A DNA stretch of 64,000 bases from DATAGF01 sp963834875 (GCA_963834875.1 CAWIDG010000025.1:1-64000); one strand, 5' to 3'. Numbered from the stretch's first letter, positions 1 to 17,274 are shown. The notes: a model not told the origin generated them from the sequence alone. Translations and numbers: made by a program.

Positions 1-79
1 GAGGCGGTGATAACCTTCGTGGCCTTGGACGCCGGGTCCGATTGACGGAGGCCACCCGCCGGGAGCGGCCCCAACGGAC

Positions 80-100
80 CCCGCCGCGAGCAGCGGCGGG
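80..100 (+). terminator. GC-rich hairpin upstream of rpoB
   Basis: CCCGCCGC (80-87) and GCGGCGGG (93-100) form a perfect 8-bp stem with a 5-nt loop. There is no T-run, so this may be a weak terminator for a gene upstream of the window or a leader structure of rpoB. The rest of 1-211 holds no ORF I can support. A TAGACT at 130-135 could be a -10 element, but no convincing -35 is visible. Confidence 0.4.
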
Positions 101-211
101 CGCGGGTAGCAATGCCCCGACGCCGGTGCTAGACTCAGCCGTTACGCCCGCGCCGGAAGCTCCACGCACGGCTGCCGCCATCCGCCCGCTCTCGTCAGGA
201 GGCCCTGCGAG

Positions 212-4015
<3,804 letters not shown>

Positions 4016-4139
4016 CGGGGCCCGGCGGCGCCGGGGCGCGGTCGCAGCGATGCGGCCCGTCCCGGCCCGCCGCGACGAACGGGCGGAGTCACGCCGCGGC
4101 GCGCGGGGCGCGCGGGCGGCACACGAGAAAGGCGCGGGA

Positions 4140-8667
<4,528 letters not shown>

Positions 8668-8690
8668 GCGCTTCGGGATCGCGGGGATGC

Positions 8691-8714
8691 GAGGGCCCGC
8701 GCGAGCGGGCCCTC
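8691..8714. terminator. Terminator hairpin between convergent rpoC and antiporter genes
   Basis: GAGGGCCCGC (8691-8700) and GCGGGCCCTC (8705-8714) form a perfect 10-bp stem with loop GCGA. It lies 23 bases after the rpoC stop and 22 bases past the stop of the convergent minus-strand antiporter gene, a position suited to bidirectional termination. There is no clear T-run on either strand. Confidence 0.6.
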
Positions 8715-8736
8715 GCCGTTCTCGGGCCCGAGGCCG

Positions 8737-10051
8737 CTAGCGGCGCGCGGCGACCTCGATCTCCGGCTCGGACTCGGGCAGCAGCGCCTCCTCGCCCAGC
8801 AGCCTGCGGGTGAGCGGCGCGCCGGTCACGCCGTGGATCACGATCGAGACGATGACGACCGCCACGACCGTCCACAGCACCGTCGTCGCCTCGCCGGCCG
8901 AGAGCACCCCGGCTCCGGCGGCCGCCGCCGCGTAGTAGAGCGATCCGACCCCGCGGACGCCGAACCAACCGACGTAGGCGCGCTCACGGGGCCGCAGGGG
9001 CGAGCCGGCGAGGCCCACGGCCACGGCCGCGGGGCGGATGAGGAGCAGGAGCAGCGGCGCGAGCATCCAGCCCGCCCACCCGGGGGCCTCCAGCCCCTCG
9101 GCCGTGACGAGGCTGCCCAGCAGGAGGATCATCGCCAGCTCGAGCACCTTCTCGACGGTCGCCGCGCCGGCGTGAACCGCCTGGTTGTACTCGTGGTCCC
9201 GCTCGCGGCGGCGGAAGGCGATCCCGCCGGCGAACGCGGCGAGGAAGCCGTACGCGCCCGCGATCTCGGTCAGCCCGTAGACGGCGAGCACGGCGCCGAG
9301 GGCGGCCCAGCCGTCGAGCTCCCGGTCGACGAGGCTGCGCTCGCGCAGCCGCGCCGCGACGGCCGACAGCGCCCAGCCGGCCGCCGCGCCGATCGCGATG
9401 CCCGCGGCGGTCGCGTAGACGACGTCCGCCGCGAGCCACTCCGCGACGTCCGAGGGCGAGGCGCCCCCGGCGACGATGAGGCCGAGCAGGAGGAACGGGA
9501 AGGCGAGGCCGTCGTTGAGGCCGGCCTCCGACGTGAGCGCGAACGCCGGCTCGGTCTCGTCGCGCTCTCCCGGCGGGCCCACCCCGAGCTCGCCCGCGAG
9601 CACGGGGTCGGTCGGGGCGAGGGCGGCGCCGAGGACGATCGCGGCCCCGGCCGAGAGCCCCATGCCGAGGGCGCCGAACGCGGCGACGGCGGCGATCGTC
9701 AGCGGCATCACGACCGCCAGCAGCAGGGCCGTGGATCGCCAGGCGCGCCAGGTGAGGCGGCGGTCGAGGCGGAGCCCCGTCGCGAAGAGCGCGACGATCA
9801 CCGCCAGCTCGCTCATGCGCTCGACGGTCTCGCTGTCCTCCACGAGGTCGAGCCACGAGGCGTCGAGCAACGCGACCCCCGCCGCGCCGACCCCGCCCAT
9901 CGCGAGGTAGACGATGCTCGCCGAGTAGGCCCGTGAGGCGCTGGTGCGTGAGCGCGAGGATCGCCACCAGCACGGCCAGGCCCGCGAAGAGGAGGCCCAG
10001 GGCGTAGAGGTCGGGCGCCTCCAGCCCCGGCGAGATCGCCGCAGGGCTCAC
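8737..10051 (-). CDS. CPA1-type (NhaP-like) cation/proton antiporter, one frameshift
   Basis: This is an integral membrane protein of the monovalent cation:proton antiporter-1 group, exchanging Na+ or K+ for protons. Successive hydrophobic segments span most of its roughly 437 residues. The family motifs APTDPV and a SEAGLNDG segment (usual form ESLLNDG) are present, carrying the Asp residues expected for transport. The start is GTG at 10051 (MSPAAISPGLEAPDLYALG). Near 9928 one extra base breaks the frame between HQRLT and AYSASIVYLAMGG; removing it joins the two parts into one full-length protein. It converges on rpoC. Ion specificity cannot be read from the sequence. Confidence 0.85.
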
Positions 10052-10123
10052 GGGCGGATCCGCGGCGCGCGCATGGTCCCATCGGTACCCGCCCGCCGCC
10101 CGCCCTACGCGGCGGCCGCCCGC

Positions 10124-10927
10124 TCAGTTGCCCAGGCCGTCCGAGTCGGGGAAGCGGACGTGCACGTGGTTGTCGTGGTTCGGCCACCGCATCACGATGC
10201 CGGACGGCCCGCGCAGGTCGAGGCTGGGGCCGATGAGCACGAGCGAGGCCCCCTGGGCGACGAGGCGGTCGACGAGCACCTGGGTCATCCCGCGGTCGTA
10301 GCTGCCCGCGTCGACGCCGGCCTCGCGCCCGTCCGCCCGCACGAGGCGGATGTCGGCGTCGAGCCCGTTCTCGTGGGACAGGTGGCCGCCCACCGGCCCG
10401 CCGCCCTCCAGCGCGAGGTCGCCGATCCCGAGCCGGGGCTGGTTGGGGTAGGTCCGCGCCCACCACTCGCCCAGCTCGAGCAGCTCGCGCACGAGGGAGG
10501 CGGTGCCCCAGGTGCGGTCGGGGCTGCCCGGCGGCCGCTGGGTGTGGGGGTCGTAGGTGTAGAGGCCCGGCCACTCGACCGGCATGCGCACCCCGTTGAC
10601 GAGGCGGCCGGCGTTGGCGGTCCCGAGCGCGAGGCTCTCGCGCCACGCGACGCGGGGGCGGTCGGGCGGGTCGGGCTTCTTGGGCGGGCGCTTCGGCTTC
10701 GGCGGGGCGGGCGCCGGCGCGGCCGGGGCGGTCGCCGCGCGGGCGACGCCGGCCTCCCCCGGACGTCCGTCCAGCGCGGCCAGCGGCACGAGCGCGGCGA
10801 CGACGGCGAGCAGCCCCATCCACGCCCACGGCGCGCGCCGCCGGTGATGGGGCGCCCGGCCCCCGACGGAGGCGGCGCAGGCGGGGCAGCAGTGGAGGGC
10901 CTGACGGCGCGATGAGCGGGATCGCAT
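10124..10927 (-). CDS. Exported penicillin-insensitive murein endopeptidase-like (M74/MepA-like) protein
   Basis: The predicted 267-residue protein has a basic N-terminus, one membrane segment (WMGLLAVVAALVPLAAL, about residues 36-52), a Pro/Lys/Ala-rich linker and an extracytoplasmic domain. That domain holds GGHLSHENGLDADIRLV and HDNHVHVRF, matching the HxSHxxGxDxD and DxHxHV zinc-ligand motifs of MepA-type LAS peptidases. These cleave peptide cross-links in peptidoglycan. The start is ATG at 10927; TAGCGT about 11 bases upstream may be its -10 element. It is divergent from the SGNH hydrolase gene. Family assignment rests on the two His/Asp motifs; the exact substrate is inferred. Confidence 0.75.
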   Translation of the reverse strand: MRSRSSRRQALHCCPACAASVGGRAPHHRRRAPWAWMGLLAVVAALVPLAALDGRPGEAGVARAATAPAAPAPAPPKPKRPPKKPDPPDRPRVAWRESLALGTANAGRLVNGVRMPVEWPGLYTYDPHTQRPPGSPDRTWGTASLVRELLELGEWWARTYPNQPRLGIGDLALEGGGPVGGHLSHENGLDADIRLVRADGREAGVDAGSYDRGMTQVLVDRLVAQGASLVLIGPSLDLRGPSGIVMRWPNHDNHVHVRFPDSDGLGN

Positions 10928-11028
10928 GACCTCTGACGACGCTAGCAATTGCAGGGGAATTTCCGTGAAATCCTCGTTGTGGACTGGGCCTGTTGACGCG
11001 CCCGCGGGCGGCCGGAGAGGATCCGCGC

Positions 11029-12792
11029 GTGACCGGCCGCGCTCGCCTCGGCCTCGTGGTGGGCGCTCTGCTGACGCTCGCCGCAGCGCCGCCCGCCGTG
11101 GGTGCGCCGTTCCTCGCGGCCCCACCGGCCGTCGGCGGCGTGGTGGTGCAGGCTCCGGAGTCCGGCCCACTGGGGGGGAGGGTGGTCCTCGACGTCGCGA
11201 CCCACCACCCCGAGGTCGCCGCCCGCGCCTCGGGCCGCGTCGACCTGACCAGGGCCACGCACGAGGGGCTGGTGCGCGTGCGCCTGCGGGCGGCCGACGG
11301 GACGGCGCTGGCGAGCGTGGGCTCTCGCCAGCCGCTCCTGCTCCGGTCTCCGGGGCCGCGGGTGCCGTATGCCCACCGCGTCGCGCTGAGCGGCTCGGCG
11401 AGCGCCGCCGTGCTCGCCGCGGCCGCCGACGGGCCCGTGCGCATGGAGGTCGTCGCCCAGAGCCGGCTGGTGCCGGGCGGCGCGGACCGGCCACTGCAGG
11501 TCGCGAGCGCCCGGCGCGCGTCGCTGCTGCCCCCCCTCTCCGCCTGGCGGGGCCGGCTGCGGCCCAGGCCGCCGCCGTCCTGCGACCGCACCCGGGAGCG
11601 GGCGACGGCGGGGCGCAGCACCCTGATCGCGCTGCGGTGCATGGGCGACGACCCGCGCATCGGGGTCGAGGCCGGCCCCCGGCGAGGCTCGGTCTCGGTG
11701 GAGGACCGAGCGCCGGGCCTCACGCTGGTGCGCTACCGGGCGCCGTCGAGCCCCGGTGGGTCCGACCTGCTCGTGATGCACGCGGCCAACGGCGCCGGGG
11801 TGACGCTGGCCCCCCTCCGGATCACCGTTCGCCCCTTCACCGTTCGCGCGATCGGCGACTCGGTGACGGCCGGGTTCGGCTTCCTCGGCGACGGGACGCC
11901 GATGACGACGCTCCAGCTCCCGTCGTGCATCCCCCCGGACGCGCTCAACGACCGCTGCTCCTCGAACTCGTCGAACGGCCCCAGCTCGGGCGGCCCGCCC
12001 GCGTGGTCCCCGGACTTCGGCTACGGCAACGGCGTCGCCTGGCCGGCCCAGTTCGCGGCCGCGAGCGGCATCCCGGCCTCCGCCTTCGAGAACCGCGCGG
12101 TGTCCGGGGCGGCGCCGGTCGATTGGGCTGCCGGCGGGCAGCTCGACGGCGTCCTCGCGGGCGTGGTGGCCGACGACCCCGACCTCACGGTGATGACGCT
12201 CGGGGCCAATCCGCTCCTGGACCAGTTCCTGGCGGGCCGCGGTATCGGCTGCGCCGCGACCCTCTCCGACGCCGCGTTCCGCGCGTGCGTTCAGAACCTC
12301 ATCGACAAGCAGCAGCTGGTCCCGCGGGTGCGCTCGGTGATCGCGCAGCTCCTCGTCGCGCCCGGCAACCGGGTCGTGGTCTCGCAGTACCACCAGGCCA
12401 TCCCCGCGGCGACCATCTTCGGCGTGTCCTCCCTGCGCATCCTCAGCCAGGTCCTGAACGCCAGCGTCGCGACGGCGGTGCAGGGGGCCCCCGGCTTCGG
12501 AACCCGGGTCTTCCTGATGGCCCCGCCGCTGTTCCCCGTCGGGCTGCCGCCGGGGACCGTGAGCTGCCCCGGCTCGGTATTCACCTCGGTCGTCAACGGC
12601 CAGAGCCGCCAGTCCGAGGCCGCCCAGGACGAGCTCCTCGTGACCAACCCCCTGAGCTTCTGCGACTCGACCGTGTACTGGATCATCAGCGCCGACACCG
12701 GGATCCACCCGAGCGTCGCCGGCCACGCCCAGTTCGCCGCCGCCCTGCAGGCCGTCGTGAGCCAGAACGACCTGGGGCCGCCCGGCTCCTGA
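11029..12792 (+). CDS. Secreted SGNH/GDSL-type hydrolase
   Basis: The 587-residue product starts at GTG 11029 with GGAGAGG at 11014-11020. It begins with a signal peptide (RARLGLVVGALLTLAAAPPAVGA). About 240 residues of beta-rich sequence without recognised motifs follow. The catalytic domain then contains AIGDSVTAGFGF (block I, nucleophile Ser), MTLGANPL at the block III position where GxND is usual, and DTGIHPSVAGH (block V, Asp/His). It should be an extracellular esterase or lipase-like enzyme, perhaps with Ca or disulfide stabilisation given several Cys pairs. Substrate is unknown. The block III Asn is kept. Confidence 0.75.
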   Translation: MTGRARLGLVVGALLTLAAAPPAVGAPFLAAPPAVGGVVVQAPESGPLGGRVVLDVATHHPEVAARASGRVDLTRATHEGLVRVRLRAADGTALASVGSRQPLLLRSPGPRVPYAHRVALSGSASAAVLAAAADGPVRMEVVAQSRLVPGGADRPLQVASARRASLLPPLSAWRGRLRPRPPPSCDRTRERATAGRSTLIALRCMGDDPRIGVEAGPRRGSVSVEDRAPGLTLVRYRAPSSPGGSDLLVMHAANGAGVTLAPLRITVRPFTVRAIGDSVTAGFGFLGDGTPMTTLQLPSCIPPDALNDRCSSNSSNGPSSGGPPAWSPDFGYGNGVAWPAQFAAASGIPASAFENRAVSGAAPVDWAAGGQLDGVLAGVVADDPDLTVMTLGANPLLDQFLAGRGIGCAATLSDAAFRACVQNLIDKQQLVPRVRSVIAQLLVAPGNRVVVSQYHQAIPAATIFGVSSLRILSQVLNASVATAVQGAPGFGTRVFLMAPPLFPVGLPPGTVSCPGSVFTSVVNGQSRQSEAAQDELLVTNPLSFCDSTVYWIISADTGIHPSVAGHAQFAAALQAVVSQNDLGPPGS

Positions 12793-12795
12793 GGC

Positions 12796-12851
12796 GCCAC
12801 TTGGCGCTCGGCCCGTGTGCCAATTGGCCCGAGCGCGGTGTGCCAATTGGC
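12796..12851. repeat. Palindrome array 1: three GCCAATTGGC-type units, 23-bp period
   Basis: GCCACTTGGC (12796-12805, one mismatch), GCCAATTGGC (12819-12828) and GCCAATTGGC (12842-12851) start exactly 23 bases apart. The second and third are preceded by GTGT. The array begins just after the SGNH hydrolase stop codon. The 13-bp spacers are not conserved. See arrays 2 and 3. Confidence 0.85.
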
Positions 12852-12933
12852 CAGTTGAACCGCGATGAGGTGCGGGAGCGGGCGGACCGGTGCGACCAGG
12901 CCGCGCTCGACGGCGCCTGTCGCCAGGACGCTC

Positions 12934-12952
12934 ACGGGCCCTGCGGGCCCGT
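12934..12952. terminator. Hairpin in the 12793-13132 intergenic region
   Basis: ACGGGCCC (12934-12941) and GGGCCCGT (12945-12952) form a perfect 8-bp stem with loop TGC. It may end transcription of the SGNH hydrolase gene. The remainder of 12852-13054 between the two palindrome arrays holds no ORF I can support. Confidence 0.45.
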
Positions 12953-13054
12953 CGAGGCCGGCCGGCCTGCGCTGCTGGGGCGCGCCGACCGGCCTCGGAC
13001 CCTCGAACAATGCGCTGAGCCTCCACGGAACAGGGGGGTTTGGCGTCGCCGCGT

Positions 13055-13110
13055 GCCAATTGGCCGGCCGGCCGTGTGCCAATTGGCCACCGGGGCGACG
13101 GCCAAGTGGC
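13055..13110. repeat. Palindrome array 2: three GCCAATTGGC-type units, 23-bp period
   Basis: GCCAATTGGC (13055-13064), GCCAATTGGC (13078-13087) and GCCAAGTGGC (13101-13110, one mismatch) start exactly 23 bases apart. The degenerate unit is last here, while in array 1 it is first. The array ends 10 bases before a probable -10 element (TACCCT, 13121-13126) of the next gene, so it overlaps where a -35 element would lie. Confidence 0.85.
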
Positions 13111-13120
13111 CGAGGGCCCC

Positions 13121-13126
13121 TACCCT
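13121..13126 (+). promoter_or_regulatory. Probable -10 element of a leaderless promoter
   Basis: TACCCT is followed six bases later by the ATG at 13133, with no Shine-Dalgarno sequence. The same arrangement recurs at 13973-13978 (TACCCT before GTG 13985), at 26929-26934 on the minus strand (TAGCAT, seven bases, GTG) and at 16247-16252 on the minus strand (TAGGGT). This fits the TANNNT-plus-seven layout of leaderless actinobacterial transcripts. Confidence 0.5.
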
Positions 13127-13132
13127 GTGGCC

Positions 13133-13905
13133 ATGTTCCCCAGCGTCGTCCCGCGCAAGGTCCTTGTCGCGCTGGTCGTCGTCCTGGCGCTGGCCGGCGT
13201 GGGCATCTGGCTCTGGCTGGCGGCGGGCTCGAGCAGCCCGGTGAGCGAGGAGGCGGCGCTGGAGTCGTTCCGCGAGAGCGGCGGGGCCGGCGACAATCCG
13301 CGGCCGGGGGTCCCGCGTGCCGGGCGTCTACACCTACCGGCAGGACGGGACGGAGCGGGGCGGGGCCGGCCCGCTCGGCGTCACGCGCGACCTCCCCGGG
13401 AGAGGCCCGCTACGTCGTCACGCCGACCGCGGAGGGCTTCGAGGAGGAGCTCTCCCTCAGCGAGCAGCACATCGAGGCGGTGCGCTTCCGGATGACGGGA
13501 GAGGGCTCGCGGGCCGTGTGGCGGCGGACCGACGTGACCTTCGTCGGCATCGGGCGCGACGACCGCCGCGAGCTGCGGCCCCCGCCGCTGCACATGCCGC
13601 GGCGGCCCGCGGTCGGCGAGACCTGGTCGGGGCGCTACGTCGCCGGCGAGCTGCCGGTCGCCTACCGCAGCGAGGTCCTGCGGCGCGAGGCGGTCGAGGT
13701 CGCGGGGGCCCCGCTCCCCGCGCTGGTGGTCCGCACGGTCGGCGACACGGGGGGCGCCCACCCCGGCCGGCGCGTGGACACCTTCTGGTGGTCGTCGCGG
13801 CTCGCGCTGCCGCTGCGCTGGACGATCGACATGGAGATCCGCGGCACGGTCACCCTCGACACGACGGCCGACCTGAGGCTGGAGGCGCTCGACCCACGGA
13901 CCTGA
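13133..13905 (+). CDS. Membrane-anchored protein of unknown function (two frameshifts)
   Basis: The start is ATG at 13133 (MFPSVVPRKVLVALVVVLALAG). An N-terminal transmembrane anchor (residues about 9-30) is followed by an extracytoplasmic beta-rich domain. Readable segments include PGVYTYRQDGTERGG, ARYVVTPTAEGFEEELSLSE, HMPRRPAVGETWSG and RVDTFWWSSRLALPLRWTID. Extra bases near 13312 and 13402 each need removal, giving about 256 residues. The segments resemble the soluble domain of cell-surface proteins that begin PGVYTY, but I do not recognise a named family. It lies directly behind palindrome array 2 and a leaderless-type promoter. Confidence 0.6.
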
Positions 13906-13984
13906 GCCGCCCCCCGGTCGGCTGGGGAGGGACTTGGACGATCGGGGGTCGCGTCCCCGTCGCGGGCGGGCCTACCCTCGCTTG

Positions 13985-14810
13985 GTGACCTCCAACGTCG
14001 TCCCGCACCAGGCGTGGGATCCCCGGCAGGCGGCCGAGCTCGCGTCGCAGATCGCGCGCAGCGACGCCCGCTACTTCAGCCTCGGGGCGAACCTGACGCC
14101 CCTCCCCGGAGGCGTGCTGGCCGCGGTCGAGGGCCTCGCGGCGCTTCCGGCCGGCTGCGTGGTCGTCGTGCTGGACGCGGGCCCCACCGGTCGCGATCCC
14201 CGCGAGTGGGTGCGGACGGCCGAAGCGGCAATCCGCGAGCGCGGCGGGCGGATGGCGCGCGTCTACCTCGACGGCCCGGCGCCCGCGCTCGAGCGGCATC
14301 TCCGCGCCATGGGCTACCAGCGGCGGGTCGAGGACATCTTCCTCACCCCGCGCGGCCCCGCCCCGCCCCTCGTCGACGCGCGGCTCGTCCCGGTGGAGGG
14401 GGAGCTGTGGGACGTCGCGCGGAAGCTCCATTCCCGGCGACCCCGTCGCCCCCGACGGCTACGAGGCGTCGCCCGACGAGTGGTGGGAGCTGATGCGCCG
14501 CAAGCAGGAGGCCGGCGGGATGGAGTGCTACCTCGTCGAGTCGGACGGGGAGGCCCGCGGGACCATCGGCATCGTCCCGATGCCCGACGTCCTGCGGATC
14601 AAGAACGTGTTCGTCTCGCCCGAGGCTCGCGGCAACGGCGTCGGGCTCGCCGCGGTTTGGGCGGTCTGGCGCGCGGCCGTCGAGCGGGGGATGTGCGGCG
14701 CCGGCGTGCTCGGCGTGCGCGACACGCCGGGCGCGGAGCTGTACGCGCGCGCGGGCCTGCGGATCGCGGGCGGGCTCATCGAGTGGTCGCGGAGCCTGCC
14801 GCGGCCATGA
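13985..14810 (+). CDS. GNAT-family N-acetyltransferase, one frameshift
   Basis: About 274 residues after removing one extra base near 14431. The C-terminal half has the GNAT core: ESDGEARGTIGIVPMPDVL, then IKNVFVSPEARGNGVGLAAV, where RGNGVG is the acetyl-CoA pyrophosphate-binding loop, then LYARAGLRIAG. The N-terminal half (residues 1-130) may be a degenerate second GNAT domain. The start is GTG at 13985, six bases after TACCCT and lacking a Shine-Dalgarno site. The stop overlaps the next ATG (ATGA), so it is coupled to the PhyH gene. Substrate unknown. Confidence 0.7.
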
Positions 14811-15555
14811 CAAAGGACGGGGTGATGATGCTGGACGGCTACGAGGCTCGGGGCTACGCGGTGCGCAGGGGGGTCCTGGACGCCCCCGACGTCGTCGCGC
14901 TCGCGGCGGAGTGCGACCGCCTTCACGCCCGCTACCTCGCCGACGGCGACCCGTCGGACCTGCGCGTCGTCACGCGCCCCTCGGACGGCGGCGCCGCGAT
15001 CCCGGACCGGATCGACCCCGTGAGCGACGTCTCGCCGGCCATCGCGGAGCTCGTCCACGATCCCCGGGTGATCGCGCTCGCGGCGGCCGCCCTGGGCGAG
15101 GACGCCGTGCCGTTCAAGGACAAGCTCATCTACAAGCGCCCGGGGACCCACGGCTACACGGCCCACCAGGACTACACCTTCTGGCAGGAGGTCCCGGCTC
15201 CGCCCGAGGCGCTCGTCACCATCCTCGTCGCCGTCGACCCCGCCGGGCCCTCCAACGGGGGGCTGAGCCTCTACCCGGGATGCCACCACGAGCACCACGT
15301 GAAGGACGTCAACATGCGCGACTGGCTGAAGCCGGGCGGCGGGCTCACGCCGCCCGAGGCCGTCGCGGGCGTCGCGCCCGAGACCCCCGAGCTCGGGGCC
15401 GGCGACATGATCGTCTTCGGCACGCTCGTCCCCCACGAGAGCGGGCCGAACCGCTCCGACCGCTCCCGCTGCACCTGTTCCTGAGCTACTCGGCCGCCAG
15501 CTACGGCGACCTCACGCGGGAGCACTACGCCAGCTTCCACGCGAACGCCCGCTAG
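14807..15555 (+). CDS. Phytanoyl-CoA dioxygenase (PhyH)-family Fe(II)/2-oxoglutarate oxygenase, one frameshift
   Basis: The 249-residue protein contains GYTAHQDYTFWQEV, whose HxD pair would bind iron, and VPHESGPNRSD, supplying the distal His and a nearby Arg for 2-oxoglutarate. PSNGGLSLYPGCHHEHHV is also typical of the family, which hydroxylates lipids or secondary metabolites. The start is ATG at 14807, overlapping the GNAT stop. Near 15468 one base is missing; restoring it links DRSR to LHLFLSYSAASYG and the TAG at 15553-15555. It is probably co-translated with the acetyltransferase, suggesting a two-step tailoring of one small molecule (inference). Confidence 0.78.
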
Positions 15556-16239
15556 TCAGGCCGCGCGGCCGCGGACGGCCGCGGATCGCCCCAGCAGCCC
15601 GAGGGCGTGCCGCGCGCGGCGCGCCGCCGGAAGCGGCTCGCCGGCGACGGCCGGCCCCGGCCGGTCGCGCAGGATGCGGGTGACGGCCTCCACCTCGAAG
15701 CCGGCGAGCGCACCGCCTTCGCCAGCCCGGCGCGGTTGAACACGAACCACTCCGGTCCCCGCGCCGGGCGTCGAGCCGGGCGACGGGCGCGGGCAGCAGG
15801 CTGAGCGGCGCGCTCACGGTGTCGAGCGCGATGACGTGGCCGCGGCAGACCGATCGGACGGCCTCGAGCGCGCCCACCGGGTCGCGCACCATCTGCAGCA
15901 CGTAGCCGACCATCACGAGGTCGAAGCGGCCGACGTCGTCCGGACGGAGGTCCATCACGTCGCGCGGGAGGTGGCGCGCCCGCGACCCCAGCCGCCGCGC
16001 GGCCTCGCCGAACCGGGCGGGCCGGCCCGGGATCGGGCAGGTCCACGGCCACGACCTCCGCTGCGCCGCGGCGCTCCATCTCGAAGGCCCAGAAGCCGTC
16101 CATCGTCCCGACGTCGAGGCAGCGCAGGCCGGCGAGCGTCGCCGGCCAGGGCATCCGATCACGCCGTCGGGCGCAGGTCCCACCACCCGGGCGTCGCGGT
16201 CCCGTCGCCCAGGTCGATCGTGTGCCACCAGTCGTCGAT
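15556..16239 (-). CDS. SAM-dependent methyltransferase, CmoB/DUF1698-like, four frameshifts
   Basis: Pieced across four single-base indels (near 16160, 16025, 15770 and 15715; two extra, two missing), the gene reads as about 227 residues. The N-terminus has DDWWHTIDLGDG and PGWWDLR. Then come CLDVGTMDGFWAFEMERRG (SAM-binding motif I) and EVVAVDLPDP (motif II acidic residue), followed by FDLVMVGYVLQMVRDPVGAL and EWFVFNRAGLAKAV. This is the pattern of CmoB-like class I methyltransferases. No ATG, GTG or TTG lies at the 5' end. A TAGGGT -10 element (16247-16252) is followed after seven bases by ATC, which may be the start. It converges on the PhyH gene with no gap. Confidence 0.65.
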
Positions 16240-16286
16240 TCGCGCGACCCTAGAGCGGCCCCATCCTCCGTGCTACCGTTCCCGAG

Positions 16287-16302
16287 CCGCCCGCCCGGGC
16301 GG
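16287..16302 (+). terminator. Hairpin followed by TTTCC in the rpsL leader (possible attenuator)
   Basis: CCGCCC (16287-16292), loop GCCC, and GGGCGG (16297-16302) are followed by TTTCC. It lies between a possible -10 element (TACCGT, 16274-16279) and the rpsL start at 16330, so it would be in the transcript leader. The T-run is short, so termination would be weak. Confidence 0.4.
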
Positions 16303-16329
16303 TTTCCGTCTGCTCCGACAAGGGCGTCA

Positions 16330-16701
16330 GTGCCGACGATCAACCAGCTGGTCCGCAAGGGCCGCAAGCCCAAGCTCGCCAAGGTCTCGACCCCCGCGCT
16401 GCGCGGCGCGCCGCAGAAGCGCGGCGTCTGCACGCGCGTCTTCACCATCACGCCCAAGAAGCCGAACTCGGCGCTGCGCAAGGTCGCGCGCGTGCGCCTG
16501 ACGAACGGGGCGGAGATCACCACCTACATCCCGGGCGAGGGGCACAACCTCCAGGAGCACTCGGTCGTGCTGGTCCGCGGCGGCCGCGTCCGCGACCTGC
16601 CGGGCGTGCGGTACAAGGTCATCCGCGCGGCCCTCGACGCCGCCGGGGTGACCGAGCGCCGCAAGGCCCGCTCGAAGTACGGCGCGAAGGCGCCGAGGTA
16701 A
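16330..16701 (+). CDS. rpsL: 30S ribosomal protein uS12
   Basis: uS12 sits at the decoding centre and controls translational accuracy. GTG at 16330 gives 123 residues beginning PTINQLVRKGRKPK, and the decoding loop KKPNSALRKVARVRL is intact. At the position equivalent to E. coli Lys88 the sequence reads GGRVRDLPGVRY, so Arg replaces the usual Lys. Lys-to-Arg at this site is a known streptomycin-resistance substitution in other bacteria. It is first in an rpsL-rpsG-fusA operon; its TAA overlaps the rpsG ATG. Confidence 0.97.
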   Translation: MPTINQLVRKGRKPKLAKVSTPALRGAPQKRGVCTRVFTITPKKPNSALRKVARVRLTNGAEITTYIPGEGHNLQEHSVVLVRGGRVRDLPGVRYKVIRAALDAAGVTERRKARSKYGAKAPR

Positions 16702-17171
16702 TGCCGCGCAGAGCCGTCATCACGCGGCGTCCGCTCGATCCGGACCCGGTCTACAACAGCGCCCTGGTCACCCAGATGGTGAACAAGGTGCTGAAGAACG
16801 GGAAGAAGTCCACCTCCGAGGGGGTGGTCTACGGGGCGCTCGAGCGCATCCGCGACCGCACCGGCCGCGACCCGGTGGCGGTGATGGAGGAGGCCGTGCG
16901 CAACGTCACGCCCGCGCTCGAGGTGAAGTCGCGTCGCGTCGGCGGCGCGACCTACCAGGTGCCGATCGAGGTGCCCCCGCGGCGCGGTCGCACCCTCGCG
17001 ATCCGGTGGATCGTGCGGTTCGCGCGCGAGCGGCGCGAGAAGCAGATGAGCGAGCGGCTGGCGAACGAGCTGCTCGACGCGCTGGGCTCTCAGGGGGGCG
17101 CCTTCAAGCGGAAGGACGACCTCTACCGGATGGCTCAGGCGAACAAGGCGTTCGCGCACTACCGCTGGTAG
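16701..17171 (+). CDS. rpsG: 30S ribosomal protein uS7
   Basis: uS7 nucleates assembly of the 30S head and contacts the E-site tRNA. ATG 16701 overlaps the rpsL stop. The 156-residue product begins PRRAVITRRPLDPDPVYN and has the conserved MVNKVLKNGKKS and RVGGATYQVPIEV segments, with normal length and no frameshift. About 100 bases with GC-rich inverted repeats separate it from fusA. Confidence 0.97.
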   Translation: MPRRAVITRRPLDPDPVYNSALVTQMVNKVLKNGKKSTSEGVVYGALERIRDRTGRDPVAVMEEAVRNVTPALEVKSRRVGGATYQVPIEVPPRRGRTLAIRWIVRFARERREKQMSERLANELLDALGSQGGAFKRKDDLYRMAQANKAFAHYRW

Positions 17172-17274
17172 AGGGCCCGTCCGCTCGCGCGGGCGGGGGC
17201 GGGGGTGGCGGGACGTGGACCCTCCAGGCGCGCGGGCCCGCGGGCGCGCGGCGACACGAAGAAGGTGACGTGCA

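Noticed and set aside
12796..13110. CRISPR array
   Set aside because: The repeat is only 10 bp and palindromic, spacers are 13 bp, arrays have two or three units, and no cas genes are present.
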